Source: Gammaproteobacteria bacterium
Lineage (GTDB): Bacteria > Pseudomonadota > Gammaproteobacteria > Burkholderiales > Nitrosomonadaceae
Reading direction: 5' to 3'
Length of the DNA: 53,264 bases
NCBI GenBank assembly: GCA_030431985.1
Contig: JAUIIB010000016.1
Span: 1 to 53,264 of the forward strand
Position 1 is the first letter of the stretch; the number at the start of each line of letters is the position of its first letter. Position numbers and translations under genes: made by a program. Below, one piece after another: positions 36,887-43,957 of this stretch. The notes beneath the pieces are model-generated. The model saw only the letters and a list, made by a program, of their open reading frames with translations, did no database searches and was not told the DNA's origin.

Positions 36887-37748
36887 ACGATTTAATAGGC
36901 AAATCGCCATTTTCGGTGCTCGTGGTCAGGAAAAAATTCACTCAACCAAAGTGGTGCTAGTCGGCTTTGGGGGACTTGGAACATTTGTGCTACCGCAGCT
37001 TTGTTTGCTTGGTGTAAAACATCTTACTGTAGTTGAGCATGAAACATTTTCATCAACAAACCGGAATCGGTACATGGGATTCCTGCACAGTGATTTTGAT
37101 GCTGAGCAAGGTATCGGAATTGACAAGGTAGTTGTAGCAGAGCGTATTGCCAAAGGCATTGACCCGGAGATTGATATAACGCTTATTAAAAATAAGTTGG
37201 AGTCACGCGAAGCGTTTGATGCGATTGCGAAGTCGGATATTGTTGTGGGCTGCCTTGATAGCGATGGTGCAAGGTCAATTTTGAATGAATTATGTATTGC
37301 CTATGGTGTCACGTATATTGATCTTGCTAGTGAAGTATTTGAGAACGGCACATTTGGCGGGAGAGTTGCTGTCGTTAAGGACGGGACTGGATGCCTGCAT
37401 TGTATGGGTGATAGTCTTGATCAAACAGAAGTACGTCGATACTTGGCTAACGATACACAGCTTGAAAATGAAGCAAGGGTGTATGGTGTAGAAAAAGAAA
37501 GCCTTGCCATAGGTTCCGGCCCATCTGTGGTTGATTTAAATGGAATTATTGCTTCCCTCGGTGTTCAGGAATTTAAGTTGCTAATTACTGATCCGCAAAA
37601 TAGCTCACGCTATTTAAATTATCGAGGGCATTTAAAAATTATAAGTAAGGTATCGGTAGACCAACACAGCAATTGTTATTGCTGTAGCCTTTTTAAGAAA
37701 AAAGAGGCAGCTAACGTATGGCGATACCTGAAAGCCGTAAATTGTTAA
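36870..37748 (+). CDS. ThiF/E1-like adenylyltransferase
   Basis: A 292-residue E1-family enzyme expected to adenylate the C-terminus of a ubiquitin-like protein. Visible parts: R10 (RFNRQ), glycine-rich VGFGGLG (31-37), NRNRY (64-68), K86 and GCLDSDGAR (128-135). A zinc site is formed by C175xxC178 and C269xxC272. No cysteine lies between the two zinc pairs, where many E1 enzymes carry the thioester cysteine. It is the last gene of the tight three-gene operon. Confidence 0.9.
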   Translation: MSLESERFNRQIAIFGARGQEKIHSTKVVLVGFGGLGTFVLPQLCLLGVKHLTVVEHETFSSTNRNRYMGFLHSDFDAEQGIGIDKVVVAERIAKGIDPEIDITLIKNKLESREAFDAIAKSDIVVGCLDSDGARSILNELCIAYGVTYIDLASEVFENGTFGGRVAVVKDGTGCLHCMGDSLDQTEVRRYLANDTQLENEARVYGVEKESLAIGSGPSVVDLNGIIASLGVQEFKLLITDPQNSSRYLNYRGHLKIISKVSVDQHSNCYCCSLFKKKEAANVWRYLKAVNC

Positions 37749-37891
37749 AAAGATTGGGATCAGTGCGCTTTTCTTAATAGATGGCGGTTAAAGCTGATTG
37801 CTTTAGTGAGCGGCAGAAAAGCCTGCCAACATTGCAATTATTGAATAAAAAATTTGACGCACCAGAATGTGCGCCTGTTTCAAAACAAATA

Positions 37892-37911
37892 GAGGGGTTC
37901 TTGTTCCCCTC
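37892..37911 (+). terminator. Hairpin after the ubiquitin-like operon
   Basis: GAGGGG (37892-37897) pairs with CCCCTC (37906-37911); CGCAC with GTGCG at 37858-37873 forms another small hairpin just before it. They lie in the 329-bp gap between the E1-like gene and ardA. T-runs are weak, so this may be a weak terminator or part of the ardA leader. The rest of the gap holds no convincing gene; a minus-strand frame at 37774-38034 has no signals. Confidence 0.45.
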
Positions 37912-38077
37912 AAAGTAAAGAAAAATGACGGTTTCCACCTGATCCACTGCGTGGGGCAGACCCTCCGCAATTTTTCTTGACTTTTTCACGCCCGCCTTAG
38001 TCGCCCTAGTCGGCAGAGGTTCATGAGCGAGCAAACGCTTCGCTTAGAACCTCAACACCGAATTAAGGAGAAAGACT

Positions 38078-38593
38078 ATGAATGCAGATATCAGAATCTA
38101 TGTTGCAGATTTGGCGGCTTACAATAACGGCAAACTTCACGGCGTTTGGATCAACGCTACTGATGATCTGGACGATATCCAAGAACAGGTTAATCAAATG
38201 CTGGCAGAAAGCCCGGAAAGTTTCGCGGAAGAATACGCCATTCATGATTATGAAGGCTTTGAAGGCTACGCTTTAAGCGAATATGAAGGGCTTAAAACAG
38301 CGCATGAAATAGCTTGTTTTATCGAGGAATACCCGGATTTTGGTGGAGAGTTGCTGAACAATTTCGGCGGCGATCTGGAGGAAGCCAGAACAGCGGCAGA
38401 AGAAAATTATTGTGGCTGTTATAAATCACTGGCCGATTTTGCGGAAGAACTGACCGAGGAAACCACACAAATTCCTGAAAACCTGGCTTACTATATAGAC
38501 TATGAGCGTATGGGCCGGGATATGGAATTGAGCGGTGATATCTTCACCATAGAAACGGCTTACGAAGAAGTTCATATCTTTTGGAATCACTAA
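38078..38593 (+). CDS. ardA: Anti-restriction protein ArdA
   Basis: A 171-residue, strongly acidic DNA-mimic protein of the ArdA family, which blocks type I restriction enzymes when a mobile element enters a new host. Typical regions are RIYVADLAAYNNGKLHGVWI at the N-terminus, FAEEYAIHDYEGF in the middle and IPENLAYYIDYERMGRDMEL near the end. ATG 38078 is preceded by AAGGAG. A terminator follows. The same element carries a type I R-M operon, so the mimic could also temper its own enzyme. Confidence 0.95.
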   Translation: MNADIRIYVADLAAYNNGKLHGVWINATDDLDDIQEQVNQMLAESPESFAEEYAIHDYEGFEGYALSEYEGLKTAHEIACFIEEYPDFGGELLNNFGGDLEEARTAAEENYCGCYKSLADFAEELTEETTQIPENLAYYIDYERMGRDMELSGDIFTIETAYEEVHIFWNH

Positions 38594-38602
38594 AAACTTG
38601 AG

Positions 38603-38634
38603 CGCTGTCGGTTTGGAACTGGCAGCGTTTTTTT
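38603..38634 (+). terminator. Terminator of ardA
   Basis: CGCTGTC (38603-38609) pairs with GGCAGCG (38621-38627), including one G-T pair, and a run of seven T follows immediately. It starts ten bases after the ardA stop. Confidence 0.85.
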
Positions 38635-38657
38635 ATTTGATGGGCTAAAAAATCGCG

Positions 38658-38684
38658 CCGCCGAAACCCGTCGGCTTTCGGCGG
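38658..38684. repeat. GC-rich hairpin, left copy flanking the HNH-like gene
   Basis: CCGCCGAAA and TTTCGGCGG form a perfect nine-pair stem with a nine-base loop. A closely similar hairpin lies at 39296-39324, on the other side of the minus-strand HNH-like gene. Confidence 0.7.
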
Positions 38685-38741
38685 ATATTGGTTAGAAATT
38701 GTTGTTTCGGTTTTGTTGTTTGCATTGTTCATGGTGATCAT

Positions 38742-39257
38742 TTACGTTTGCAACGAAGTAGAGGAACGAAAGCCAGACAACAATTTTTTGCCGAGTTTGA
38801 TGAACCTGAATTTTTCCACTTCATGGATATGTCTATGACATTGATGATGAACTGGAAAAATTTTCTTTATACAGCCCTCATAATATTCGGGATTGTCAGT
38901 TTTGCATGTCCTGCAATCCGGCACATGTGAGAATTCAGTATTTCTGGTTGGCCTGTAAATATCTTCCGAATTCTCCGGCAGGATATTTCCGATACAAAGT
39001 CGTACATAGCAATGGTGGTGTTTGTCGATTTTAGATGAAATTGTGGCATGTTCCTGATTGAAATGCCGGTTGCAGGCCAGACAGCTTTTACCGCGCCGGA
39101 TCACATCGTCATGAAACACTCTGTTCCTGAGAGCGCCTTCAGCAAATAATTTCCATTGGGTTTCATGATTTCTAAAAATGGGCGGTACATGACGCTTGCG
39201 GATTTTTGGGATCAGGAAAAACGGAATAGTTTTTCCCCGTTTTGATGTTTTTTTCAC
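38742..39257 (-). CDS. HNH-endonuclease-like zinc protein
   Basis: A 171-residue basic protein with CLAC, CRTC and CHRHIHE elements and a histidine cluster KIDKHHHCYVRLC, arranged as in zinc-stabilised HNH/treble-clef nucleases. No signal peptide. It is the only gene between the two similar hairpins. It may be a homing-type or defence nuclease, or a DNA-binding protein; the catalytic residues cannot be assigned with certainty. Confidence 0.6.
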   Translation of the reverse strand: MKKTSKRGKTIPFFLIPKIRKRHVPPIFRNHETQWKLFAEGALRNRVFHDDVIRRGKSCLACNRHFNQEHATISSKIDKHHHCYVRLCIGNILPENSEDIYRPTRNTEFSHVPDCRTCKTDNPEYYEGCIKKIFPVHHQCHRHIHEVEKFRFIKLGKKLLSGFRSSTSLQT

Positions 39258-39295
39258 GCTACGGTCTTTCTCTTGATGTTGAATGGCAAAAAAAT

Positions 39296-39324
39296 ACCGC
39301 CGAAACCGTTGGGTTTTCGGCGGT
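39296..39324. repeat. GC-rich hairpin, right copy flanking the HNH-like gene
   Basis: ACCGCCGAAA and TTTCGGCGGT form a perfect ten-pair stem around an eight/nine-base loop. The stem sequence CCGCCGAAA is shared with the hairpin at 38658-38684. It lies 39 bp upstream of the HNH-like start codon. Confidence 0.7.
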
Positions 39325-39361
39325 GAGTCAGGTAATAAAATGTCGATTGGGAAGAATGGCG

Positions 39362-39646
39362 TTACATTTTTTCTCTGTTATCACGCAAGGCGTGCAACAT
39401 AATTTCACGTTCTTCAAGTAGGTGTAGTCCGGCGCGGATTGCTTCGTTTTTAGAACCGTAACGTCCGGCTTTAATCTGGCATTCCAGAAATTCTTCAAAA
39501 TGCTTGCCCAGTGTTACACTGGTATTTTTTCGTTTAACCAGAAAAAAGAATCCGGCAATTACCCACCAATAATGTGTGATGATACTGACGAGGATATTAA
39601 GCAGCCTATAATCGAGGCCCCATATCGTATGTTTGTCTGTGAACAT
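39362..39646 (-). CDS. Orphan ParD-like antitoxin (start uncertain)
   Basis: The last 57 codons match ParD: KNTSVTLGKHFEEFLECQIKAGRYGSK (split here only by reading) then a ribbon-helix-helix continuation ending NREKM. A normal ParD would start just before KRKNTSV (base 39535), but there is no ATG, GTG or TTG there. The first in-frame ATG is at 39646, inside the relaxase gene, and adds a hydrophobic stretch (ITHYWWVIAGFFFLV). No ParE toxin follows. Either a rare start is used (CTG at 39541 is in frame) or this is a remnant fused to relaxase antisense-frame sequence. Confidence 0.5.
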   Translation of the reverse strand: MFTDKHTIWGLDYRLLNILVSIITHYWWVIAGFFFLVKRKNTSVTLGKHFEEFLECQIKAGRYGSKNEAIRAGLHLLEEREIMLHALRDNREKM

Positions 39647-40889
39647 AGTCTTCAGACTGTACGTGCCGTAAAGCCTGTTCACCCACTTCATGATAATGGC
39701 GGACTTCTTTGCGCAAAACCAACATGTCCTGATGGTATTTGTCACGGACTTCCGTAACACGTTCCTGCAAACGCTGACGTTCCTGTAACTGACGGTTGAT
39801 AAGAGCATGTCTTTCATCGCGGTCGCGTAAATCATTATCTTTAACCTCTTGCTGGTTTTGATGTTTGATTACCCGGTACTTTCCGGTAATACGGTGCCAG
39901 ATGCCTGATAAGCCGCGCGGCAGACGGGCTATCCGTTGCTGTTCTTCCTGTTGCCAACGTTCTTGCTGTTGTTGTTCCAAAGCATCACGCTGGTTTTGAT
40001 GCTGGGTTTTCATGGTCTGGATGGTGCGTTTCAACGGTGCGTAATCTTGTTTGCGCTGATCGTGCACGCTATCAATGTGCCGTTTGAGTACACCATTTAT
40101 GGATTGGCTGATTTCAACTTTTACCCGTTGCACGTCCGGCAAGCGTTCCGGTTGATCTAACCGTTGTTTCAGCTCTTTGGATTTTACGCCCGTCCAACGA
40201 CTGAGCGAATAGACTTCGCCCTTGTAATCCACCGCAACAAAGCCGCGCCGGTCGCCACGCGCCAGCCAGAAACCATGCTCTTTCAGCGAAGCCTGAAAGG
40301 ATTGCTGATTATCCGATTGTTCCCAGACCTGCCGGAACAATTGTTTGAGCATGCGCGGATCGTCATGTGTGCGATTGGCTTGTTGCCATTCGGCGCGGGT
40401 GAAGTTCAACGGATTGCGGTATTGCTTATCGATAAAGCCCTGCGGCAGATTCCAGCCATGCTCCAGATAAAGCTGTTTGGAAATGTCATTCAGCTTTAAT
40501 TTGTAATGCGGTAGGTTGATCGCTTTCATTTCATTGGCATCAATACGGCTCCAAATGGCATGCGCATGGCGGCGACCTTCTTTTTCATGAAAGACAATGA
40601 CGCGTGGTTGACCGCTCAAGCCGGTGCGCTCTTCAATCTGTGCAATGGCTCTTTCAAAATATTCCGGTGGTGCGATGACATCCTGCGGCGGATTGAGTGA
40701 CACCGAAAACATGAATTGTCTGCATTTTGTGCCGCGTGATACCGCATGGATTTCATCGAACGCGCTCATAACGCTGTCGGACATGAAGCCGGAGATTTCA
40801 TAGACCTCCACATGCTCGTTATCCTGTGCGTTCATTAAATGCCGCGCCAGTTGCCGCGCACCGCCGCGTTGATTGCCTTCTAAAATCAT
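39606..40889 (-). CDS. Relaxase (MobA/VirD2-like mobilization nuclease)
   Basis: A 427-residue relaxase that should nick oriT and pilot the DNA strand. The N-terminal domain has MILEGNQRGGARQLARHL and AVSRGTKCRQFMFSVSLNPP. The metal-binding histidine motif is HEKEGRRHAHAIWSRID. The C-terminal half is a long Gln/Arg-rich coiled coil. It overlaps the mobC stop by four bases (ATGA). With the coupling protein at 10310 it makes a self-sufficient mobilization set without a secretion channel. Confidence 0.92.
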   Translation of the reverse strand: MILEGNQRGGARQLARHLMNAQDNEHVEVYEISGFMSDSVMSAFDEIHAVSRGTKCRQFMFSVSLNPPQDVIAPPEYFERAIAQIEERTGLSGQPRVIVFHEKEGRRHAHAIWSRIDANEMKAINLPHYKLKLNDISKQLYLEHGWNLPQGFIDKQYRNPLNFTRAEWQQANRTHDDPRMLKQLFRQVWEQSDNQQSFQASLKEHGFWLARGDRRGFVAVDYKGEVYSLSRWTGVKSKELKQRLDQPERLPDVQRVKVEISQSINGVLKRHIDSVHDQRKQDYAPLKRTIQTMKTQHQNQRDALEQQQQERWQQEEQQRIARLPRGLSGIWHRITGKYRVIKHQNQQEVKDNDLRDRDERHALINRQLQERQRLQERVTEVRDKYHQDMLVLRKEVRHYHEVGEQALRHVQSEDYVHRQTYDMGPRL

Positions 40890-41269
40890 GAGTCATTGCT
40901 TTCATTCAGGCCGAGGGCTTTCATCAACATGGAGCGGATTTCAATGATGGCTTTGCAGGCTTCTTGTAGTAATTTTTCCGTTTCCGGCGTGACAATCCAT
41001 GTATTGTTGTTAATCCCTCTGGCAATCTGGTTCAGATTGTTCCAGCATTGTGTCTGTTTGATCAGTGCGAACAATTGCGCCAATATTCTGTAATCCTTGA
41101 TCGGGCGTTTTACACGCCGTTTGCGTGGCGTGGCATCATCACCAAAAATCAACCAGCGAATAAAGGCGCTGATTGTCATATTGCCAGCATTGTGCTCCAG
41201 CCACGTTCTTTCTTCCGGCGATACGCGGAAGCATAGCGGCACAAAATCGTATTTCTTCTTTTCGGACAT
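40886..41269 (-). CDS. mobC: MobC-like relaxosome accessory protein
   Basis: A 127-residue protein with an N-terminal ribbon-helix-helix-type segment (LCFRVSPEERTWLEHNAGNMTISAFIRWLIFG) and the MobC signature region NNLNQIARGINN. It would bind oriT beside the relaxase. It is the first gene of the mob operon, with a candidate oriT just upstream. Confidence 0.88.
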   Translation of the reverse strand: MSEKKKYDFVPLCFRVSPEERTWLEHNAGNMTISAFIRWLIFGDDATPRKRRVKRPIKDYRILAQLFALIKQTQCWNNLNQIARGINNNTWIVTPETEKLLQEACKAIIEIRSMLMKALGLNESNDS

Positions 41270-41297
41270 TCATCATGACTTTCTTGGATAGACGTGA

Positions 41298-41327
41298 AGG
41301 ATAGCGCGACATACCCGGCAATCCGGG
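41298..41327 (-). other. Candidate origin of transfer (oriT)
   Basis: On the minus strand, an inverted repeat CCCGG-ATTG-CCGGG (41327-41314) is followed ten bases later by TATCCT (41303-41298). That order and spacing resembles MOBP origins, where a short inverted repeat precedes a nic site of the TATCCTG kind. It lies 29 bp upstream of mobC. The match to the nic consensus is partial and the call is inferred. Confidence 0.45.
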
Positions 41328-41343
41328 CGGCTGCACAAACAAA

Positions 41344-41370
41344 AAAGCCGGATCAGATCGATCCGGCTTT
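41344..41370 (-). terminator. Terminator, minus strand
   Basis: AAAGCCGGATC and GATCCGGCTTT form a perfect eleven-pair stem with a five-base loop. On the minus strand a T-run follows at 41346-41341. It lies 24 bp after the stop of the 39-residue peptide gene and would end that transcript before the mob operon. This is near the right end of recognisable element genes. Confidence 0.85.
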
Positions 41371-41393
41371 ACAAATGAAATTGATTTTTTGTG

Positions 41394-41513
41394 TCAGAAC
41401 CCAAGCTCAGGCATATCTATAAAAATATCCCCGCCAAGCCCTCGTAGAACAGATTCCCATTCTTCTAAAATACTGAAAAATTGGTTCGATAATGATGCGT
41501 CTTGCTCTACCAT
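41394..41513 (-). CDS. 39-residue peptide gene
   Basis: ATG 41513 to TGA 41394 encodes a peptide starting MVEQDASLSNQFFSILEEW and ending MPELGF. Support for a real gene: a terminator follows at normal distance, and a second, decayed copy with related sequence (LSNQLFNVLEKWE) occurs at 44601-44674. A shared 16-base motif also lies upstream of both. The ribosome-binding site is weak (AGGA about 15 bases upstream). It is acidic and amphipathic with no signal peptide. Function unknown; a signalling peptide, leader peptide or RiPP precursor are options without direct evidence. Confidence 0.5.
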   Translation of the reverse strand: MVEQDASLSNQFFSILEEWESVLRGLGGDIFIDMPELGF

Positions 41514-41610
41514 TTATTAACCAATTATCCTAATTGAATTATTTCTCGTATATTCTTGAGACAGAAAAGCTTATATTAGTCAACACATTGAAAAATAACA
41601 AAATTATTGG

Positions 41611-41626
41611 TTTGATTCCAGTTTGT
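41611..41626 (-). promoter_or_regulatory. Motif shared upstream of both small-peptide copies (first copy)
   Basis: Plus-strand TTTGATTCCAGTTTGT matches TTTGATTCTGGTTTGT at 44716-44731 at 14 of 16 positions. It lies about 100 bp upstream of the 39-residue peptide start. It may be a regulator site or remnant of the common ancestral promoter. Confidence 0.45.
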
Positions 41627-41790
41627 TCTTTTTCTCGCTTTCTTCTTAGTTGAGTCTAAGGATTTCACAGAATAGTTTTATAGTTTCCGCCAAATTACTG
41701 CATAGCCCTAGTGACTTATCTATCTACTAAATCGGGTCCAGTACAATATAGCTAGCTCTGTCCTCTCGGTTGTATCGATTCAGAAAAATA

Positions 41791-43596
41791 TCAATATGTA
41801 ATTAATTTATTTTTTACATTATTTATGATTTCAAACAATTCTTCTGAGTCATTTTCACTTAAATTGTATTTAGATAAAATAGCAATGATATGTTTCGTGA
41901 GAATTTCCCAGTCAGCTTCGGTAATACCCATTCCTTTGTGGACTTCAATCATATTGCGTCCAGTATATGTAAATGGGCCGCCAGTAAGGTCGCAAAAATA
42001 ATCAACTACATACTTTTTTTCCATTCTGATATTGTCTATTCCTCTGTCCTTCCAGTGTCTTCCGAGCTGTTCGTCCGACCGCAGCTTAGCGAGCAATTCA
42101 TCAACTAGAGGCGTTATATTTTTAACGCCACCTAATCGATTATAAAGAGAATTTTTCTCAGGTTTTTTTATTTTAAGCGCTCTAACTTTTGAACTGAGCG
42201 TTGAGGGATTGACTTCCAGTAAATTTGCCGCACCTTTTTTCCCTGAGATTCTCCAATTAGTTGCTTCTAATGCATTAACAATATTATTTTTCTCAATTTC
42301 TTTTAGCAATTTATCTGAAATAACATTCAGACTATTTAAACTAGGCCTTTCTTTTTCTTTACTCCCAATTTCTCGCACAGCTTGCTCTGGAAAAGCAAGA
42401 TCGATTCTAATGTGCTCTTTAGATAAAATGACCGCTCGCTCTATTATATTTTTTAGCTCACGGATATTCCCCGGCCAATGATACTCTTGGAGCATAATTA
42501 ATTGTTCTGCGGATAGACTGCCAACCTGCTTTCCAAATTCTAACTTGGCTCTTTCTAAAAAGAAATTTGCCAAAGGAATGATGTCATCCTTACGTTTGCG
42601 TAGTGGGGGTACAGATATGGGAAAAACGCTTAATCGATAGTACAAGTCCTCTCTAAACAAACCTTTGTCAATGTCATTTTCTAAATTACGATTAGTCGCG
42701 GCAATGATTCGAACATCAACTTCTTTTGTTACATTTTCACCAACTCGCTCAAATGATTTTTGTTGAATTGTACGTAATAGTTTACTTTGTAAATCAATAG
42801 GTATTTCGCCTACTTCATCTAAAAATAAAGTTCCTGTATTAGCTAATTCAAAACGACCAATTCTGTCTTGAACGGCTCCAGAAAAAGCGCCTCTAATATG
42901 GCCAAAAAATTCACTTTCAAATAATTCAGATGGAATAGATGCACAATTTACGGTAACTAGCGGAGCTTCTCTTCTATGGCTTTTTTTATGAATTAGCCTG
43001 GCAACTAATTCTTTTCCTGAGCCTGATTCACCCGTTATCAAAACTGAAGCATTTGTTTCTGCCACTGACTGTATTCGCTCTATCATTTGTAAGAGAGCGG
43101 GACTATTACCGATCATGTCTTCAATATCATGTGTCAAGTGATATTCATCACGAAGATAGTCTCTTTCAAGGAGTAGCTTGGCATTTAATGCATCTAATTC
43201 TTTAAGAGTTCGTTGCTGTTCTTGAATGCTCTGGTGATATTTAGTTACATTAATAATGGCCCACAATATAAAAAATGCTCCTTTGGACTCATTAATGACT
43301 TGCGTATTAGCGATAAATCTAACTTTCCCTTTCTTTTTATCATTGATATAAATTTCAATCTGTCCTTTCTCCAGAGCCACAATTTTTTTTAAATATGTTT
43401 GTATGGTTCTGGCCGGAGAAAACAGCTCAGATAATGAAACCTTTAAAACAGCATCTTTTCTTGTATCCAATGCTTCAAAGAGAAGATTGTTGGCATATTC
43501 GATAAAACCATTCTGATTTGTTATACAAGCCAGAAATGGTAATGAATTTATATCCAGGGAAAATTGCCTTTTGAGATTATCGTTATTCGAGCTCAT
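41791..43596 (-). CDS. Sigma54-dependent activator with PAS domain and C-terminal truncated haemoglobin
   Basis: A 601-residue regulator. PAS-like sensor at residues about 15-120 and coiled coil to 150. The AAA+ sigma54-interaction domain has Walker A GESGSGKE (189-196), loop GAFSGA (236-241, a variant of GAFTGA) and Walker B LFLDEVGE (257-264). A Fis-type helix-turn-helix lies at about 435-475. Residues 484-600 are a group 1 truncated haemoglobin: YNRLGG, LTGGPFTYTG (537-546) and proximal His H553 in MIEVHKGMG. A globin placed after the DNA-binding domain is unusual and suggests sensing of O2, NO or CO. It is divergent from a cupin gene with a -24/-12 promoter, its probable target. Confidence 0.92.
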   Translation of the reverse strand: MSSNNDNLKRQFSLDINSLPFLACITNQNGFIEYANNLLFEALDTRKDAVLKVSLSELFSPARTIQTYLKKIVALEKGQIEIYINDKKKGKVRFIANTQVINESKGAFFILWAIINVTKYHQSIQEQQRTLKELDALNAKLLLERDYLRDEYHLTHDIEDMIGNSPALLQMIERIQSVAETNASVLITGESGSGKELVARLIHKKSHRREAPLVTVNCASIPSELFESEFFGHIRGAFSGAVQDRIGRFELANTGTLFLDEVGEIPIDLQSKLLRTIQQKSFERVGENVTKEVDVRIIAATNRNLENDIDKGLFREDLYYRLSVFPISVPPLRKRKDDIIPLANFFLERAKLEFGKQVGSLSAEQLIMLQEYHWPGNIRELKNIIERAVILSKEHIRIDLAFPEQAVREIGSKEKERPSLNSLNVISDKLLKEIEKNNIVNALEATNWRISGKKGAANLLEVNPSTLSSKVRALKIKKPEKNSLYNRLGGVKNITPLVDELLAKLRSDEQLGRHWKDRGIDNIRMEKKYVVDYFCDLTGGPFTYTGRNMIEVHKGMGITEADWEILTKHIIAILSKYNLSENDSEELFEIINNVKNKLITY

Positions 43597-43665
43597 CTCT
43601 TTTCCTAGTTTTTATTACGAAATGCATTAGTTATCTATAAATATTAGAACTATGAATTCGCTAAA

Positions 43666-43685
43666 AATCACTAAAGCTGGTGATT
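43666..43685. promoter_or_regulatory. Candidate enhancer (upstream activator) site
   Basis: AATCAC and GTGATT are perfect inverted half-sites with an eight-base spacer, centred about 103 bp upstream of the -24 element of the cupin promoter. NtrC-type activators bind such dyads at 80-150 bp. The divergent activator gene begins at 43596, so it could also autoregulate. Confidence 0.55.
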
Positions 43686-43777
43686 GGCGCTGTAAATTTT
43701 ATTATATTTGGCAAATAATTATGGCTTAAAAGTGGTGGTTAATGTTTAACTACATGATTATATTAAATAAATATTTA

Positions 43778-43793
43778 TGGCATATAATTTGCC
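43778..43793 (+). promoter_or_regulatory. Sigma54 (-24/-12) promoter of the cupin gene
   Basis: TGGCATATAATTTGCC has the TGGCAY and TTGC elements with exact -24/-12 spacing (GG to GC). It points toward the cupin gene, whose ATG is about 155 bp downstream of the predicted start near 43804. The remainder of the 361-bp gap is AT-rich with no gene. Confidence 0.8.
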
Positions 43794-43957
43794 TATTAAA
43801 ATATTGTAAGACTGGAGCCATGAGAAATTTTTAACATCTTATATGACGATATGTGAAAGGGTTTGATTGAAAGACTCAAACTGAGAAGTAAAAGTTAAGC
43901 TCGATTCAATTAAATAGTTCATGGCTACTATGATCAATTGCCATAGGAGCATTAGAA

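Noticed and set aside
35310..37748. Classification as a CBASS-associated or BilABCD system
   Set aside because: No nucleotidyltransferase (CD-NTase) is present, the modifier is a triple repeat fused to a cysteine-less E2-like domain, and gene order differs from BilABCD.
37774..38034. 86-codon minus-strand frame before ardA
   Set aside because: No ribosome-binding site, no recognisable domain, and it crosses hairpins that look like leader or terminator structures.
41505..41520. CTACCATTT as a right attachment site matching the tRNA 3' end
   Set aside because: Only nine bases are shared with 5839-5847, which can occur by chance. It falls at the peptide gene start and is not supported by any other boundary sign.
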